Of a DNA stretch of 64,000 nucleotides, positions 50,041-58,840 are shown piece after piece. A program made the translations under genes and the position numbers. Numbering within the stretch: the first letter of the stretch is position 1; every line of letters starts with the position of its first letter. Origin of the DNA: Aquincolibacterium sp964606385. GTDB taxonomy: Bacteria; Omnitrophota; Omnitrophia; Omnitrophales; Aquincolibacteriaceae. Below the pieces are notes generated by a model. That model had not been told where the DNA came from. It did no database searches and was given only the letters and a program-made list of their open reading frames with translations. The DNA is taken from positions 1 through 64,000 of the forward strand of contig CAZSFZ010000008.1 of the NCBI GenBank assembly GCA_964606385.1, in the 5' to 3' direction.

Positions 50041-52509
50041 CTAGGTGGCTTTTTCAAACGAGATCCGTTCGCCGCGGATCTCAGCAACGATCTTGGAGCC
50101 TTCCTCGAACTTTCCGCCCAGGATCTCCTCGGCCAGAACGTTCTCGATATAACGCTGGATGGTCCTCTTCAGCGGCCGCGCGCCGAACACGGGGTCGTAA
50201 CCCTGATCGATGAGGAACTTCAGGACCTCCGGCGACAGGATCAGCTCCATCTTCTTGTCCTTGAGGCGGTCCATCACTTCCTTGAGCTCGATATGGATGA
50301 TCTGCTCCAAGTCCTGACGCGTTAGCGGATGGAACACGATGGTATCATCCACGCGGTTCAGGAACTCCGGCCGGAAGACCCTTTTCGTCTCATCCAGGAG
50401 TTTCTGCTTCAAGTTGTCGTAATTCATATTGTCTTTTTGCGGCGCGAAGCCCAGATCCCCCTGCTTCCGGACCAGGTCGGCCCCGACGTTGGAGGTCATA
50501 ATCACGATCGTGTTCCGGAAATCGACCTTACGCCCGAAAGAATCCGTGAGGCGCCCTTCTTCCATCAGCTGAAGCAGGATGTTAAAAACGTCCGGATGGG
50601 CTTTTTCGATCTCATCCAGCAACACGACGGAATAAGGGCGACGGCGCACCTTCTCGGTGAGCTGTCCGCCTTCTTCGTACCCGACGTATCCCGGAGGTGC
50701 CCCGACAAGGCGCGATACGTTAAATTTTTCCCCGTATTCGGAGCAATCCACGACCACCACGGCATCCTGGTCCCCGAACATGAAATCCGCGAGGGCGCGG
50801 GCCAAAAGTGTTTTGCCGACACCGGTCGGGCCCAAAAAGATAAAAGAGCCGATCGGCCGGCGCGGATTCCGGAGACCGGAACGGGAACGGCGCACCGCGT
50901 GCGAGATCGCCCGGATGGCCTCGTCCTGTCCGATGATCTTCCTGTGAAGCTCGTCCTCCATCTTGAGAAGCCTTGCCGTTTCCTTTTCCTCAAGGCGGGA
51001 AAGCGGGACACCCGTCCATTTTGAAACCACAAAGGCGATGTCTTCCTCGGTCACCTGAACTTCGACCTCGGACTTGGATTCCTTCCAGCTTTTTTTCATT
51101 TTCTGAAGCTCTTCCTTGGCCTTACGCTCATCATCGCGCATCTTTGCGGCCTTCTCAAAATCCTGGGCTTTGATGGAGGCTTCTTTTTCGCGGCGAAGCG
51201 CCTCGATCTCGGTCTCCGCTTTCTTGAGATCTTTGGGCATGGTCGTCACGGAAAGTCGCGCTCGCGACGCAGCTTCATCAATAATATCGATCGCTTTATC
51301 CGGCAAGAACCTTCCCGAGATATAACGGTCGGAAAGTTTGGCCGCGGCTTCAAGCGCTTCGTCCATGATCTTCACGCGGTGATGCGCTTCATATTTATCG
51401 CGCAATCCTTTCAGGATCAGGATCGTATCGTCGACAGACGGCGGGTCGACCACCACGGTCTGAAAACGGCGGGCCAGCGCGGCGTCTTTCTCGATATATT
51501 TCCGGTATTCATCGAGCGTCGTCGCTCCGATACATTGGATCTCGCCGCGGGACAGAGAAGGCTTCAGGATATTCGACGCGTCGATCGCGCCTTCGGCGCC
51601 ACCGGCACCTACCAGTGTGTGCAGTTCGTCAATAAAGATCATGACATTTTCCGTGCGCCGGATCTCATCCATCACAGCCTTGATGCGTTCTTCGAATTGA
51701 CCGCGGTATTTCGTCCCCGCGACCATGAGGGCCAGATCCAGCACCACGATGCGCTTGTCCGCGAGGATCTCCGGCACATCGCCGGCGATGATCATTTGCG
51801 CCAAACCTTCCACGATCGCGGTTTTCCCGACACCTGCTTCCCCCAAAAGTACCGGGTTATTTTTTGTGCGGCGCGCAAGGATCTGGATCACGCGCTGGAT
51901 CTCGTCCTGACGTCCCACTACAGGGTCTAATTTTCCATCACGGGCAAGCTGCGACAGATCACGGCCGAAAGCGTCAAGCGCCGGCGTTTTCGTTTTGGAC
52001 TTGCCGGTCGCGGGACCTGCGCCCGGCCCACCCATGGCGGCCGAAGGGGCGCCAGGTTCGGCGTTCGGCGTGGTAGATCCTAAAAGCTTGATCACTTCGG
52101 AACGGACTTTGTTGAGGTCGAGTCCCACATTCATGAGCACATGGCTTGCCACGCCTTCGCCTTCCTTAATAAGCCCTAAAAGCAGATGCTCGGTCCCGAT
52201 ATAGTTATGTCCGAGACGGCGAGCCTCATCCATCGCAAGCTCGATCACCTTCTTGGCCTTCGGCGTGAACGGAATATCCCCCGACACCACCGTGCTCGGC
52301 CCGAACTGGACGAGCTTTTCGACCTCGAGGCGGATCGTATCAAGAGAAAGCCCAAGATTCTGGAGCACCGCGGCCGCGACGCTTTCGCCTTCCTTGATCA
52401 GGCCGAGCAGGATGTGCTCGGTCCCGATATAGTCATGGTTGAACCGCTTGGCTTCTTCTTTGGCAAGGATAATGACCTTGCGAGCTCTTTCCGTAAAACG
52501 ATCGAACAT
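50041..52509 (-). CDS. clpC: ClpC-type AAA+ protease chaperone
   Basis: An 822-residue Hsp100. N-domain has two Clp-N repeats (FNHDYIGTEHILLGLIKEG and LGHNYIGTEHLLLGLIKEG); AAA1 Walker A GEAGVGKTAIVEGLA; a UVR-type coiled middle (IKAQDFEKAAKMRDDERKAKEELQK); AAA2 GPTGVGKTLLARALA with GYEEGGQLTEKVRRRPYSVVLLDEIEKAHPDV; C-terminal LKRTIQRYIENVLAEEIL. It unfolds substrates, including arginine-phosphorylated proteins, for ClpP. McsA and McsB genes lie upstream. GGAGGT precedes the ATG. Regulator CtsR and clpP are not in the window. Confidence 0.97.
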   Translation of the reverse strand: MFDRFTERARKVIILAKEEAKRFNHDYIGTEHILLGLIKEGESVAAAVLQNLGLSLDTIRLEVEKLVQFGPSTVVSGDIPFTPKAKKVIELAMDEARRLGHNYIGTEHLLLGLIKEGEGVASHVLMNVGLDLNKVRSEVIKLLGSTTPNAEPGAPSAAMGGPGAGPATGKSKTKTPALDAFGRDLSQLARDGKLDPVVGRQDEIQRVIQILARRTKNNPVLLGEAGVGKTAIVEGLAQMIIAGDVPEILADKRIVVLDLALMVAGTKYRGQFEERIKAVMDEIRRTENVMIFIDELHTLVGAGGAEGAIDASNILKPSLSRGEIQCIGATTLDEYRKYIEKDAALARRFQTVVVDPPSVDDTILILKGLRDKYEAHHRVKIMDEALEAAAKLSDRYISGRFLPDKAIDIIDEAASRARLSVTTMPKDLKKAETEIEALRREKEASIKAQDFEKAAKMRDDERKAKEELQKMKKSWKESKSEVEVQVTEEDIAFVVSKWTGVPLSRLEEKETARLLKMEDELHRKIIGQDEAIRAISHAVRRSRSGLRNPRRPIGSFIFLGPTGVGKTLLARALADFMFGDQDAVVVVDCSEYGEKFNVSRLVGAPPGYVGYEEGGQLTEKVRRRPYSVVLLDEIEKAHPDVFNILLQLMEEGRLTDSFGRKVDFRNTIVIMTSNVGADLVRKQGDLGFAPQKDNMNYDNLKQKLLDETKRVFRPEFLNRVDDTIVFHPLTRQDLEQIIHIELKEVMDRLKDKKMELILSPEVLKFLIDQGYDPVFGARPLKRTIQRYIENVLAEEILGGKFEEGSKIVAEIRGERISFEKAT

Positions 52510-52549
52510 TGTGACCTCCGGATTAAAACGATGAAATCAACGGTTTATC

Positions 52550-54238
52550 TTAATCAAGCCCCTGCACCCGCATATCGCGCGGGAATTCCACGGTGCAGGT
52601 ATAAAAAACCTCCTGCTTCGCCTTGGGTTCCAGCTTGAATTCCCACAGCCAGATCCCCTTGCGATCCTTCCAATCCTTCTGTTTCGGTTCCAAACTGAGA
52701 CCCGAAACTTTTACCTTGATCCGCTCATCTTCGGAAACAGGGATCGCGTCGAAAAGATTAATCTTGCTGGCTTTCGTCTTATAATTTTCGACCGTCAGCT
52801 TGTATTTATAAATCATTTTCTTCGTCGGTGCCGGGATCCCGCCCAGCATCACATCATCCGCCTTCTTCTCCAGAAGCTCGCGCTTGACCTTCACGTTCTC
52901 ATCCGCGCCCATATAAAGATCGAATTCCTGCCCGGGGGCGATACTGTCAAAGCTCGAGGTTCCCACAAAATCCCCGTCAAAGAACACATTCACGCGGCCG
53001 CCCAAGAGCTGCAGGTCCTTGGCATTCGTAACGAGGCTCTTGAGATAGGCCATCGCCGCAGCCCGGGGATAAGCCGAATACTCGAAACTCGATGCGAGCT
53101 TCTGCGCGGTGATCGGAAGCTTGTGGTCCGAACCGTCGGTCTTAACCGTGGCTTTTCTCGTAAGCTTGTAAGCCACCGACACGCCTTTGGCTTCCGCCTG
53201 GGCGTAGACATTTTCCGCTTCCATGATCGCGGGAGCTGACTGAGGTACGGCTCCTGCCATATCCATCATTTCTTCACGCGGTCTGTCTGCTTTTTCTGCA
53301 AGCACCATGGATCTGCTGGCATACATCATTTTTTGTTTCATGGGCATGGGAGGCGGTTCAGGACGGATGAACCAGGAGTTCGCTTCCGGCATATTCCCGC
53401 CTGAGGTCACTTGGGCCGTGGAAAGCGTCATCACCACATCGTCCCAATTCTCACCGGTGTTTTGCCGGACCACTCCATAAGAAACGAGTTCCACTTCCGA
53501 CTTTTCGAAATCCGCACGGGCGTCATAGACCGCGTTCCAATTAGCGCCATATACCATATAGGAAAGATCGATGTTGAGGGAACCTTCCTTCACCACCTCG
53601 ATCTCCACCACGATCGAACGCTTGACCTTGCGGCCCGACCCGGCGATCTCCCCGAGTTCGCGACGAAGCGCTTCGAGCTTCTTACCGTTCTCGCGAAGCG
53701 TGATATCCAGCTCCTGATTCCGGTCGAAATTCGTTTTGAGCTTGGCGCCGAGGAATACAAGCGTCGCTTCCAGATCAGCCGCCGAGGGCATTTTGGTCAC
53801 GAGATCTTCGGGGATCTTCTGATTCGCGAAAAGCCGGATCGAATCCAGATATTGCTTTTCTTCGCCGAGGACCCGTTTTTCATTTTGCAAACGGGCATTC
53901 TCATCCTCGATCGCCTGGATCCGCGCCTCCAGCTCCTGGACCCTGGCCGCCGGGGCTTCTTCGGTATATTCCCGTTTCATCTGGGCCCCGAGGATCTTGA
54001 CCTCGGCAGTCCCCTTTCCCTTGACGCGGATCGAGTTCTCGTCGATCTCCGGAATAATGTCGGCAAAGATCACTTTCGTATCGTCTTTCTTGAGCTCCAC
54101 CTGAGCTGAACGGGTCACGAAAGCGCTTGAATTGTAAACAGTCACTTCACTGATGCTCGAGGAAGTCGTCACATCCGCCGCAAACACCGGGCCGGCTATT
54201 AAAAACATAAGAGCAAAAATCCCGAAGACCTTTTTCAT
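52550..54238 (-). CDS. DUF4140/DUF4139 envelope protein
   Basis: A 562-residue protein with a signal peptide (1-20, ...PVFAAD) then ISEVTVYNSSAFVTRSAQVEL, a DUF4140-type start, a coiled coil (about 90-215) and a DUF4139 domain with LSYMVYGANWNAVYDARADF, VSYGVVRQNTGENWDDVVMTLSTA, and ends in EFPRDMRV. Members are known from fungi as mucoidy-inhibitor-like proteins and are common in bacteria, but the function is unknown. GGAGG lies seven bases before the ATG. It sits between mcsB and clpC, an unusual site for this family. Confidence 0.92.
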   Translation of the reverse strand: MKKVFGIFALMFLIAGPVFAADVTTSSSISEVTVYNSSAFVTRSAQVELKKDDTKVIFADIIPEIDENSIRVKGKGTAEVKILGAQMKREYTEEAPAARVQELEARIQAIEDENARLQNEKRVLGEEKQYLDSIRLFANQKIPEDLVTKMPSAADLEATLVFLGAKLKTNFDRNQELDITLRENGKKLEALRRELGEIAGSGRKVKRSIVVEIEVVKEGSLNIDLSYMVYGANWNAVYDARADFEKSEVELVSYGVVRQNTGENWDDVVMTLSTAQVTSGGNMPEANSWFIRPEPPPMPMKQKMMYASRSMVLAEKADRPREEMMDMAGAVPQSAPAIMEAENVYAQAEAKGVSVAYKLTRKATVKTDGSDHKLPITAQKLASSFEYSAYPRAAAMAYLKSLVTNAKDLQLLGGRVNVFFDGDFVGTSSFDSIAPGQEFDLYMGADENVKVKRELLEKKADDVMLGGIPAPTKKMIYKYKLTVENYKTKASKINLFDAIPVSEDERIKVKVSGLSLEPKQKDWKDRKGIWLWEFKLEPKAKQEVFYTCTVEFPRDMRVQGLD

Positions 54239-54254
54239 AATATTGCCTCCTTGG

Positions 54255-55319
54255 TTAAAGGATGACTTTTGAGAAATATTCGCGGATCCGGGCGGCCCGC
54301 CGCGCGTCGCGCTCCGTGGCGTTCAGCTCCTTCCCGTTCATCTTCTGGAGATGCGCCGGCTGGATCAAAAGAAAAAGCTGGTTCAGGTCCGTGTGGGTCA
54401 CCTGCCCTTCCAGCACACCAACATCGATCCCGACCTGGACAAGTGAAAGCAACATGATCGCTTCGGATGAAGACATCAGCCGCGCGGCCTTAAGCGTCGC
54501 CAAGGCGCGCCAGATCTGGTCTTCCATTTTTCCTTTACGCTTTTTCTTGAGATATTCCCGCGCCTCACGCTCGTGCGTGATCACCTGGCGGATCACGCCT
54601 TCAAGATTACTGATGATCTCTTCTTCGGGCTGCCCCAGCGTGATCTGATTGGAGAACTGAAAAAAATTCCCGCTCGCCTGCGTCCCTTCCCCGTAAAGCC
54701 CGCGCACCGCGAGATTCAGTTTTGACAAAGCCTGAAGCACCTTGTTGACCTGTTTGGTCAGCACCAGGCTCGGCAGATGCAGCATGCAGGAGGCCCGGAT
54801 GCCGGTCCCGATATTCGTGGGACAGGCCGTGAGGTACCCGAGCGTTCCGTCAAAAGCGTAATCCAGATTTTTTTCGAGTTCGCTGTCGATTTCATCGGCG
54901 ATGCGCCAGGTCTCGACAAGATTAAGCCCCGACTGGAAGACCTGGAGACGCAAGTGATCTTCCTCGATCACCATCAAGCTTACCATCTCATCCGGCGTGA
55001 TCGCGACGGCACTCTTGCCTTCCTCCAGGAAAAGTTCCCGGCTGACCAGATGGCGTTCAAGCAAAAACTGCCGGTCAAGCTCCGGAAGTTCGGCGGAAGT
55101 CAGAAAATAGGCTTTTTTGAGGAACCGGGCGTCCTGGACGGCATTCCGGACATCCTGAATGATCGCGTCGCGCTGTTCCCCGGCAAGACGGCTCAAGAAA
55201 GGATAGGAGGAGAGGTTCCTCGCCAAACGCAACCGGGAACTGATAACGACATCGCTTTCGGGCCCTGTCGCCCGGAGCCAATTCACCGGCTGCTCAATAA
55301 AACGGTCCACTTCACTCAC
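54255..55319 (-). CDS. mcsB: Protein arginine kinase McsB
   Basis: A 354-residue phosphagen-kinase-fold enzyme that marks proteins with phospho-arginine for ClpCP. It has VISSRLRLARNLSSYPF, the catalytic loop CPTNIGTGIRASCMLHLP, and GLYGEGTQASGNFFQFSNQITLG. The C-terminal RDARRAARI fits the RDXXRA phospho-arginine-binding motif of McsB. The start overlaps mcsA by eight bases. This module is typical of Firmicutes; here it is in a diderm background. Confidence 0.97.
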   Translation of the reverse strand: MSEVDRFIEQPVNWLRATGPESDVVISSRLRLARNLSSYPFLSRLAGEQRDAIIQDVRNAVQDARFLKKAYFLTSAELPELDRQFLLERHLVSRELFLEEGKSAVAITPDEMVSLMVIEEDHLRLQVFQSGLNLVETWRIADEIDSELEKNLDYAFDGTLGYLTACPTNIGTGIRASCMLHLPSLVLTKQVNKVLQALSKLNLAVRGLYGEGTQASGNFFQFSNQITLGQPEEEIISNLEGVIRQVITHEREAREYLKKKRKGKMEDQIWRALATLKAARLMSSSEAIMLLSLVQVGIDVGVLEGQVTHTDLNQLFLLIQPAHLQKMNGKELNATERDARRAARIREYFSKVIL

Positions 55320-55833
55320 TTTTAGGCCTCTTCGGTTTTTTCAGTTTTTCCAACGACTGTTTGATCTCATCGCGCAAGCGCGCCGCTTCTTCGAAAGCCT
55401 CTTCCTGGATGCTTTTCCGGAGCTGTTCCTGGAGCTGGCGAAGGTCATGCACGCTGCGGGTGTCTTTCGAGATCCGGGACGGCTTTTTGCCGACGTGGGC
55501 TCCGGAGCGCTGGACCTGTTTGATCACGACGGAAAGCGGCTTCTGGAATGAAGCGTAACAGCCCGCGCATCCGAGCCGCCCGTTCTTCGCAAAATCCTCG
55601 TAATTCATGCCGCAATCCTTGCAGACCAGTGTGATCTTCTTACCCGACGCACCGACCATTTTTTCAAGTCCCGGCACTCCGGCCAGAAGATCGCCGAAAT
55701 TGAAATAGGTCTTGAATTCCGTTCCTTTTTCCTCAGCGCAGGCTTCGCAGATATGCACTTCCGCCATATGGCCGTTCACGATCTCGGTCAGATGGATGGT
55801 CGCTTCCTTGCTACCGCAGACGTTGCAGATCAT
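55312..55833 (-). CDS. mcsA: McsA, zinc-binding activator of McsB
   Basis: A 173-residue protein with four CxxC-type pairs (CNVCGSKEATIHL, CEACAEEKG, CKDCGMNYEDF, CAGCY) and a C-terminal UVR motif (about 135-165, LRKSIQEEAFEEAARLRDEIKQ). McsA activates the arginine kinase and binds ClpC. The gene precedes mcsB with an eight-base overlap. The usual upstream ctsR is replaced by ilvE. No clear Shine-Dalgarno site is seen. Confidence 0.95.
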   Translation of the reverse strand: MICNVCGSKEATIHLTEIVNGHMAEVHICEACAEEKGTEFKTYFNFGDLLAGVPGLEKMVGASGKKITLVCKDCGMNYEDFAKNGRLGCAGCYASFQKPLSVVIKQVQRSGAHVGKKPSRISKDTRSVHDLRQLQEQLRKSIQEEAFEEAARLRDEIKQSLEKLKKPKRPKSE

Positions 55834-55864
55834 GGGTGGGATCTCAAATTTGAAATTTTAAATC
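55834..55864 (-). other. AT-rich spacer between ilvE and mcsA with internal repeats
   Basis: A 31-base spacer of A/T blocks: AAATTT recurs and ATCTCAAA appears twice on the plus strand. No ribosome site for mcsA is evident. Such low-complexity spacers can be repeat remnants. Confidence 0.4.
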
Positions 55865-56770
55865 TCAAAGGGTGTACCGGACACCGTCTTTTTGGGTCAG
55901 CCCTTTAAACGCTTTGAGAAGCATATTCGTGATCTTCCCCGGCTTTCCCTCCCCGATCCCGCGCCCGTCGATCTTCACGACCGGAATGACTTCGGCCGCT
56001 GTGCCGGTCAAAAAGACCTCATCCGCGTTAAAAAGATCGTGGCGCGTGATAATGCGTTCCTCGAAAGGTAATTTTACTTTCACGGCAAGCTCGAGGATCG
56101 CCTGACGCGTGATCCCTTTGAGGGCCCCCAGGTAGGTCGGCGGTGTAAGCAGGATGTAATCTTTCACCGTTTGTCCCTTGCCGGTTTTTTTGATCATAAA
56201 GACGTTGTCACCGGTGCATTCCGCCACATATCCCTGATGATTGAGCATGAGCGCCTCGATGCAGCCGCCGTTTTTCGCTTCGATCTTCGCCATGATGTTG
56301 TTAAGATAATTCAGGCTTTTGATCGACGGATTCACGGCCTCCGGAAGGTTCCGCACCGTCGGCACCGTGATGATCTCAAGGCCTTTTTTATAAAGTTCCT
56401 TGGGATAGAGCGTGATCTTGTCCGTAATGATGAAGACCGTGGCTTTCTTGCAAAGCCAGGGCGAAAGCCCCAAGTCCCCCACACCGCGCGTCACGACCAC
56501 ACGGATGTAGGCGTCTTTCAGCTTGTTCCGCTTGAGCGTCTCCACGATCGCGGCCTTCATGGCCTTCACATCCATGGGGATCGTCAACATGATCGTATGC
56601 GCCGATTCCCACAAGCGCGTCAGATGCTCTTCAAGCTTGAACACCAGGCCGTTATACGCGCGGATCCCTTCAAAGACACCGTCGCCATACAAAAGTCCGT
56701 GGTCGAAGATCGATATCTTCGCTTCGTTCTTGGGATACCACTTGCCGTCAAGATAGACCTGAAGTTCCAT
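55865..56770 (-). CDS. ilvE: Branched-chain amino acid aminotransferase
   Basis: A 301-residue fold-type IV PLP enzyme. Features are VYLDGKWYPKNEAKISIFDHGLLYGDGVFEGIRAY, RVVVTRG, PSIKSLNYLNNIMAKIEA with the PLP Lys, ALMLNHQGYVAECTGDNVFM, and VFLTGTAAEVIPVVKIDGR. It catalyses transamination of Val, Leu, Ile. A D-alanine or ADC-lyase activity is possible in the family, but these motifs favour IlvE. AGGAG precedes the ATG. Confidence 0.93.
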   Translation of the reverse strand: MELQVYLDGKWYPKNEAKISIFDHGLLYGDGVFEGIRAYNGLVFKLEEHLTRLWESAHTIMLTIPMDVKAMKAAIVETLKRNKLKDAYIRVVVTRGVGDLGLSPWLCKKATVFIITDKITLYPKELYKKGLEIITVPTVRNLPEAVNPSIKSLNYLNNIMAKIEAKNGGCIEALMLNHQGYVAECTGDNVFMIKKTGKGQTVKDYILLTPPTYLGALKGITRQAILELAVKVKLPFEERIITRHDLFNADEVFLTGTAAEVIPVVKIDGRGIGEGKPGKITNMLLKAFKGLTQKDGVRYTL

Positions 56771-56796
56771 TGTGTTCTCCTGGGTTTTCTAATTAG

Positions 56797-57531
56797 CTAT
56801 AAGATCGGTTTACCGTTGATGATCGTATCGGGATTCGGCACGCGGGATTGTCCCGCGATAAGCACGCCATCCTGCAGGCGGTAAGAGCGCGGGTAACGCG
56901 ACGCCATTTCCTCATCATGCGTCACGATGAGGAACGCCTGCCCTTCCTGCTGGTTCAGTTCGTTCAGGAGCGCCATAACGGATGCCGCCGTCTCGGGATC
57001 AAGGTTCCCCGTCGGTTCGTCGCAAAGCACCACGGCCGGACGATTCACAAGCGCCCGGGCGATCGCCACGCGCTGTTGCTCCCCGCCCGACAATTCGGAG
57101 GGATAATGGGTCCTCCGGTTCCAAAGGCGCACGCGTTTCAGAACTTCTTTGACCCAGGGTTTGTTGGGCTTTTTCGCGATCAGGGTCGGCAGGAACACAT
57201 TTTCATAAACGGTCAGCTCCGGCAGCAGGTGGTAGAACTGGAACACAAATCCCACCTGATGGCTGCGCAGACGCGCGAGTTCGCGCTCCGACATTTCGAC
57301 CATGTCCTTGCCTTCAAAAAAGATCTTTCCGTCCGTCGGGCGGTCCAAGCCTCCCAGGATATGAAGCAGGGTCGATTTTCCGCAACCGGATTTCCCGGTG
57401 ATAAAAACCATCTCGCCCCGGCGCACGATCAACTGCACCGAACGCAGGATCTCGAGCGTCCCGGCCGGAGTGTCATATTCTTTGCGAAGATCGAACGAAC
57501 TTAGGAGCGGGGCTTCCACGACGTTATTCAT
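56797..57531 (-). CDS. lolD: LolD-like lipoprotein-releasing ABC ATPase
   Basis: A 244-residue ATPase of the MacB/LolD group: Walker A ITGKSGCGKSTLLHILGGLDRPT, Q-loop FVFQFYHLLPELTV, signature ELSGGEQQRVAIARAL, Walker B VVLCDEPTGNLDPETA, H-loop LIVTHDEEMA. It powers release of lipoproteins from the inner membrane with the permease next to it. Overlaps the permease gene by eight bases. Confidence 0.94.
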   Translation of the reverse strand: MNNVVEAPLLSSFDLRKEYDTPAGTLEILRSVQLIVRRGEMVFITGKSGCGKSTLLHILGGLDRPTDGKIFFEGKDMVEMSERELARLRSHQVGFVFQFYHLLPELTVYENVFLPTLIAKKPNKPWVKEVLKRVRLWNRRTHYPSELSGGEQQRVAIARALVNRPAVVLCDEPTGNLDPETAASVMALLNELNQQEGQAFLIVTHDEEMASRYPRSYRLQDGVLIAGQSRVPNPDTIINGKPIL

Positions 57532-58831
57532 AGCGAAGCGCCTCCACGGGATTCAGGTTCGCCGCGCGATGTGAAGGATAAAACCCGGCCACGATCGCCA
57601 CCACCAGCGCGTAGCCCACGATCGTAATCACATCCGGAATGTGGACCTCCGCGGGGATCTTGTCGAAAAGATAGATATCGCTCGGAAAAATATCAAGGCC
57701 CGTTGTTTTTTTCAGGAAATCGGCCACGGGATTCAGGTTATAAGCCAGCGCGAGACCGGCCGCCGCTCCACAAATGATCCCCAGGAACCCGATACTGAAA
57801 CCTTCCAGAACGAATATTTTCCGGACGCTCATACGCGTCGCTCCGAGCGCACGAAGGATCCCGATATCCCGCGTCTTTTCCATTACGACCATGGTCAGGG
57901 TCGAGATGATATTGAACGCGGCCACCAGGATGATAAGGGCCAGAAGGATCGTCATTACCGACTTCTCCACCTTAAGCGCCTGGAAGAAACTCTGGTTCAT
58001 GTCGTACCAGGAACGGAAATAATACTGGTTCGAGAAATCCCCGGCGATCACCCATTTCCATTTTTCTGCGTCGTCCACGTCACGGAAACGCATGCTGATC
58101 CCGGTCACCTTGTTCCCCATCTGATAGACCTTTTGCGCCTCATCGATACCGACAAGGGCGAGCGAGGTGTCAAAATCATTCATGCCCACCCGGTAGATCC
58201 CGCGAACCAGGAACGGCCAGGTGCGGACATGCGCGGGAAGCGGAACGAACGGGTTCTCCGGCTCCGGGATGGGAGTGATCATGTAGATCACGTCCCCGAC
58301 CTGGGCACCGAGCGACGCCGCGAGATTCTCACCGATCATCACACTGCCGTGACGCGTTTCTATTTTCTTTTTGAAGAACCAGAGAAAACGTTTGCGTTCG
58401 ACCTGCACGGAATCCTTGAAATTCAGGGTCCCGGACACCAAGTTCTTTTCAAAGATGCTGAGGTCCTCGGCCTCGGGGTCGATCCCCTTCACGATCACGC
58501 CGGTCGCGTTCTTGACGCTCCGAAGGATCGCCTGACCTTCCACGAACCGGGAAGCGGAGACAAGCCCGGGAATATTGTGGCTCCGGATCTTGACGAGATC
58601 TGTCTCGGCATTCTCAATCCCATCTACTTTCTCGATCCGAAGATGCGGCTGGACCCCCACGATCTTGTTTTTCAGTTCGCGGTCAAAACCGCTCATCACG
58701 GCAAGCACCACGATCAGCGCCATGACCCCGATCGCCACACCGCCGATCGAGATCATCGAGATCAGCGAAATGAACCCCGTCTTGCGCCGACGAGTTAAAT
58801 GTCTTGTCGCGATATAAGTTTCAAATCCCAT
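57524..58831 (-). CDS. lolE: LolC/E-like lipoprotein-releasing permease (FtsX family)
   Basis: A 435-residue protein with four spans: one at about 25-50 (FISLISMISIGGVAIGVMALIVVLAVMSGF), then a large periplasmic MacB-PCD domain, then three C-terminal FtsX spans including MEKTRDIGILRALGATRMSVRKIFVLEGF and FYPSHRAANLNPVEALRYE at the end. These mark a LolC/LolE permease; a single gene suggests a homodimeric LolF-type system. AAGGAGG precedes the ATG. The outer-membrane sorting system fits a diderm envelope. Confidence 0.94.
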   Translation of the reverse strand: MGFETYIATRHLTRRRKTGFISLISMISIGGVAIGVMALIVVLAVMSGFDRELKNKIVGVQPHLRIEKVDGIENAETDLVKIRSHNIPGLVSASRFVEGQAILRSVKNATGVIVKGIDPEAEDLSIFEKNLVSGTLNFKDSVQVERKRFLWFFKKKIETRHGSVMIGENLAASLGAQVGDVIYMITPIPEPENPFVPLPAHVRTWPFLVRGIYRVGMNDFDTSLALVGIDEAQKVYQMGNKVTGISMRFRDVDDAEKWKWVIAGDFSNQYYFRSWYDMNQSFFQALKVEKSVMTILLALIILVAAFNIISTLTMVVMEKTRDIGILRALGATRMSVRKIFVLEGFSIGFLGIICGAAAGLALAYNLNPVADFLKKTTGLDIFPSDIYLFDKIPAEVHIPDVITIVGYALVVAIVAGFYPSHRAANLNPVEALRYE

Positions 58832-58840
58832 AAAGCCTCC

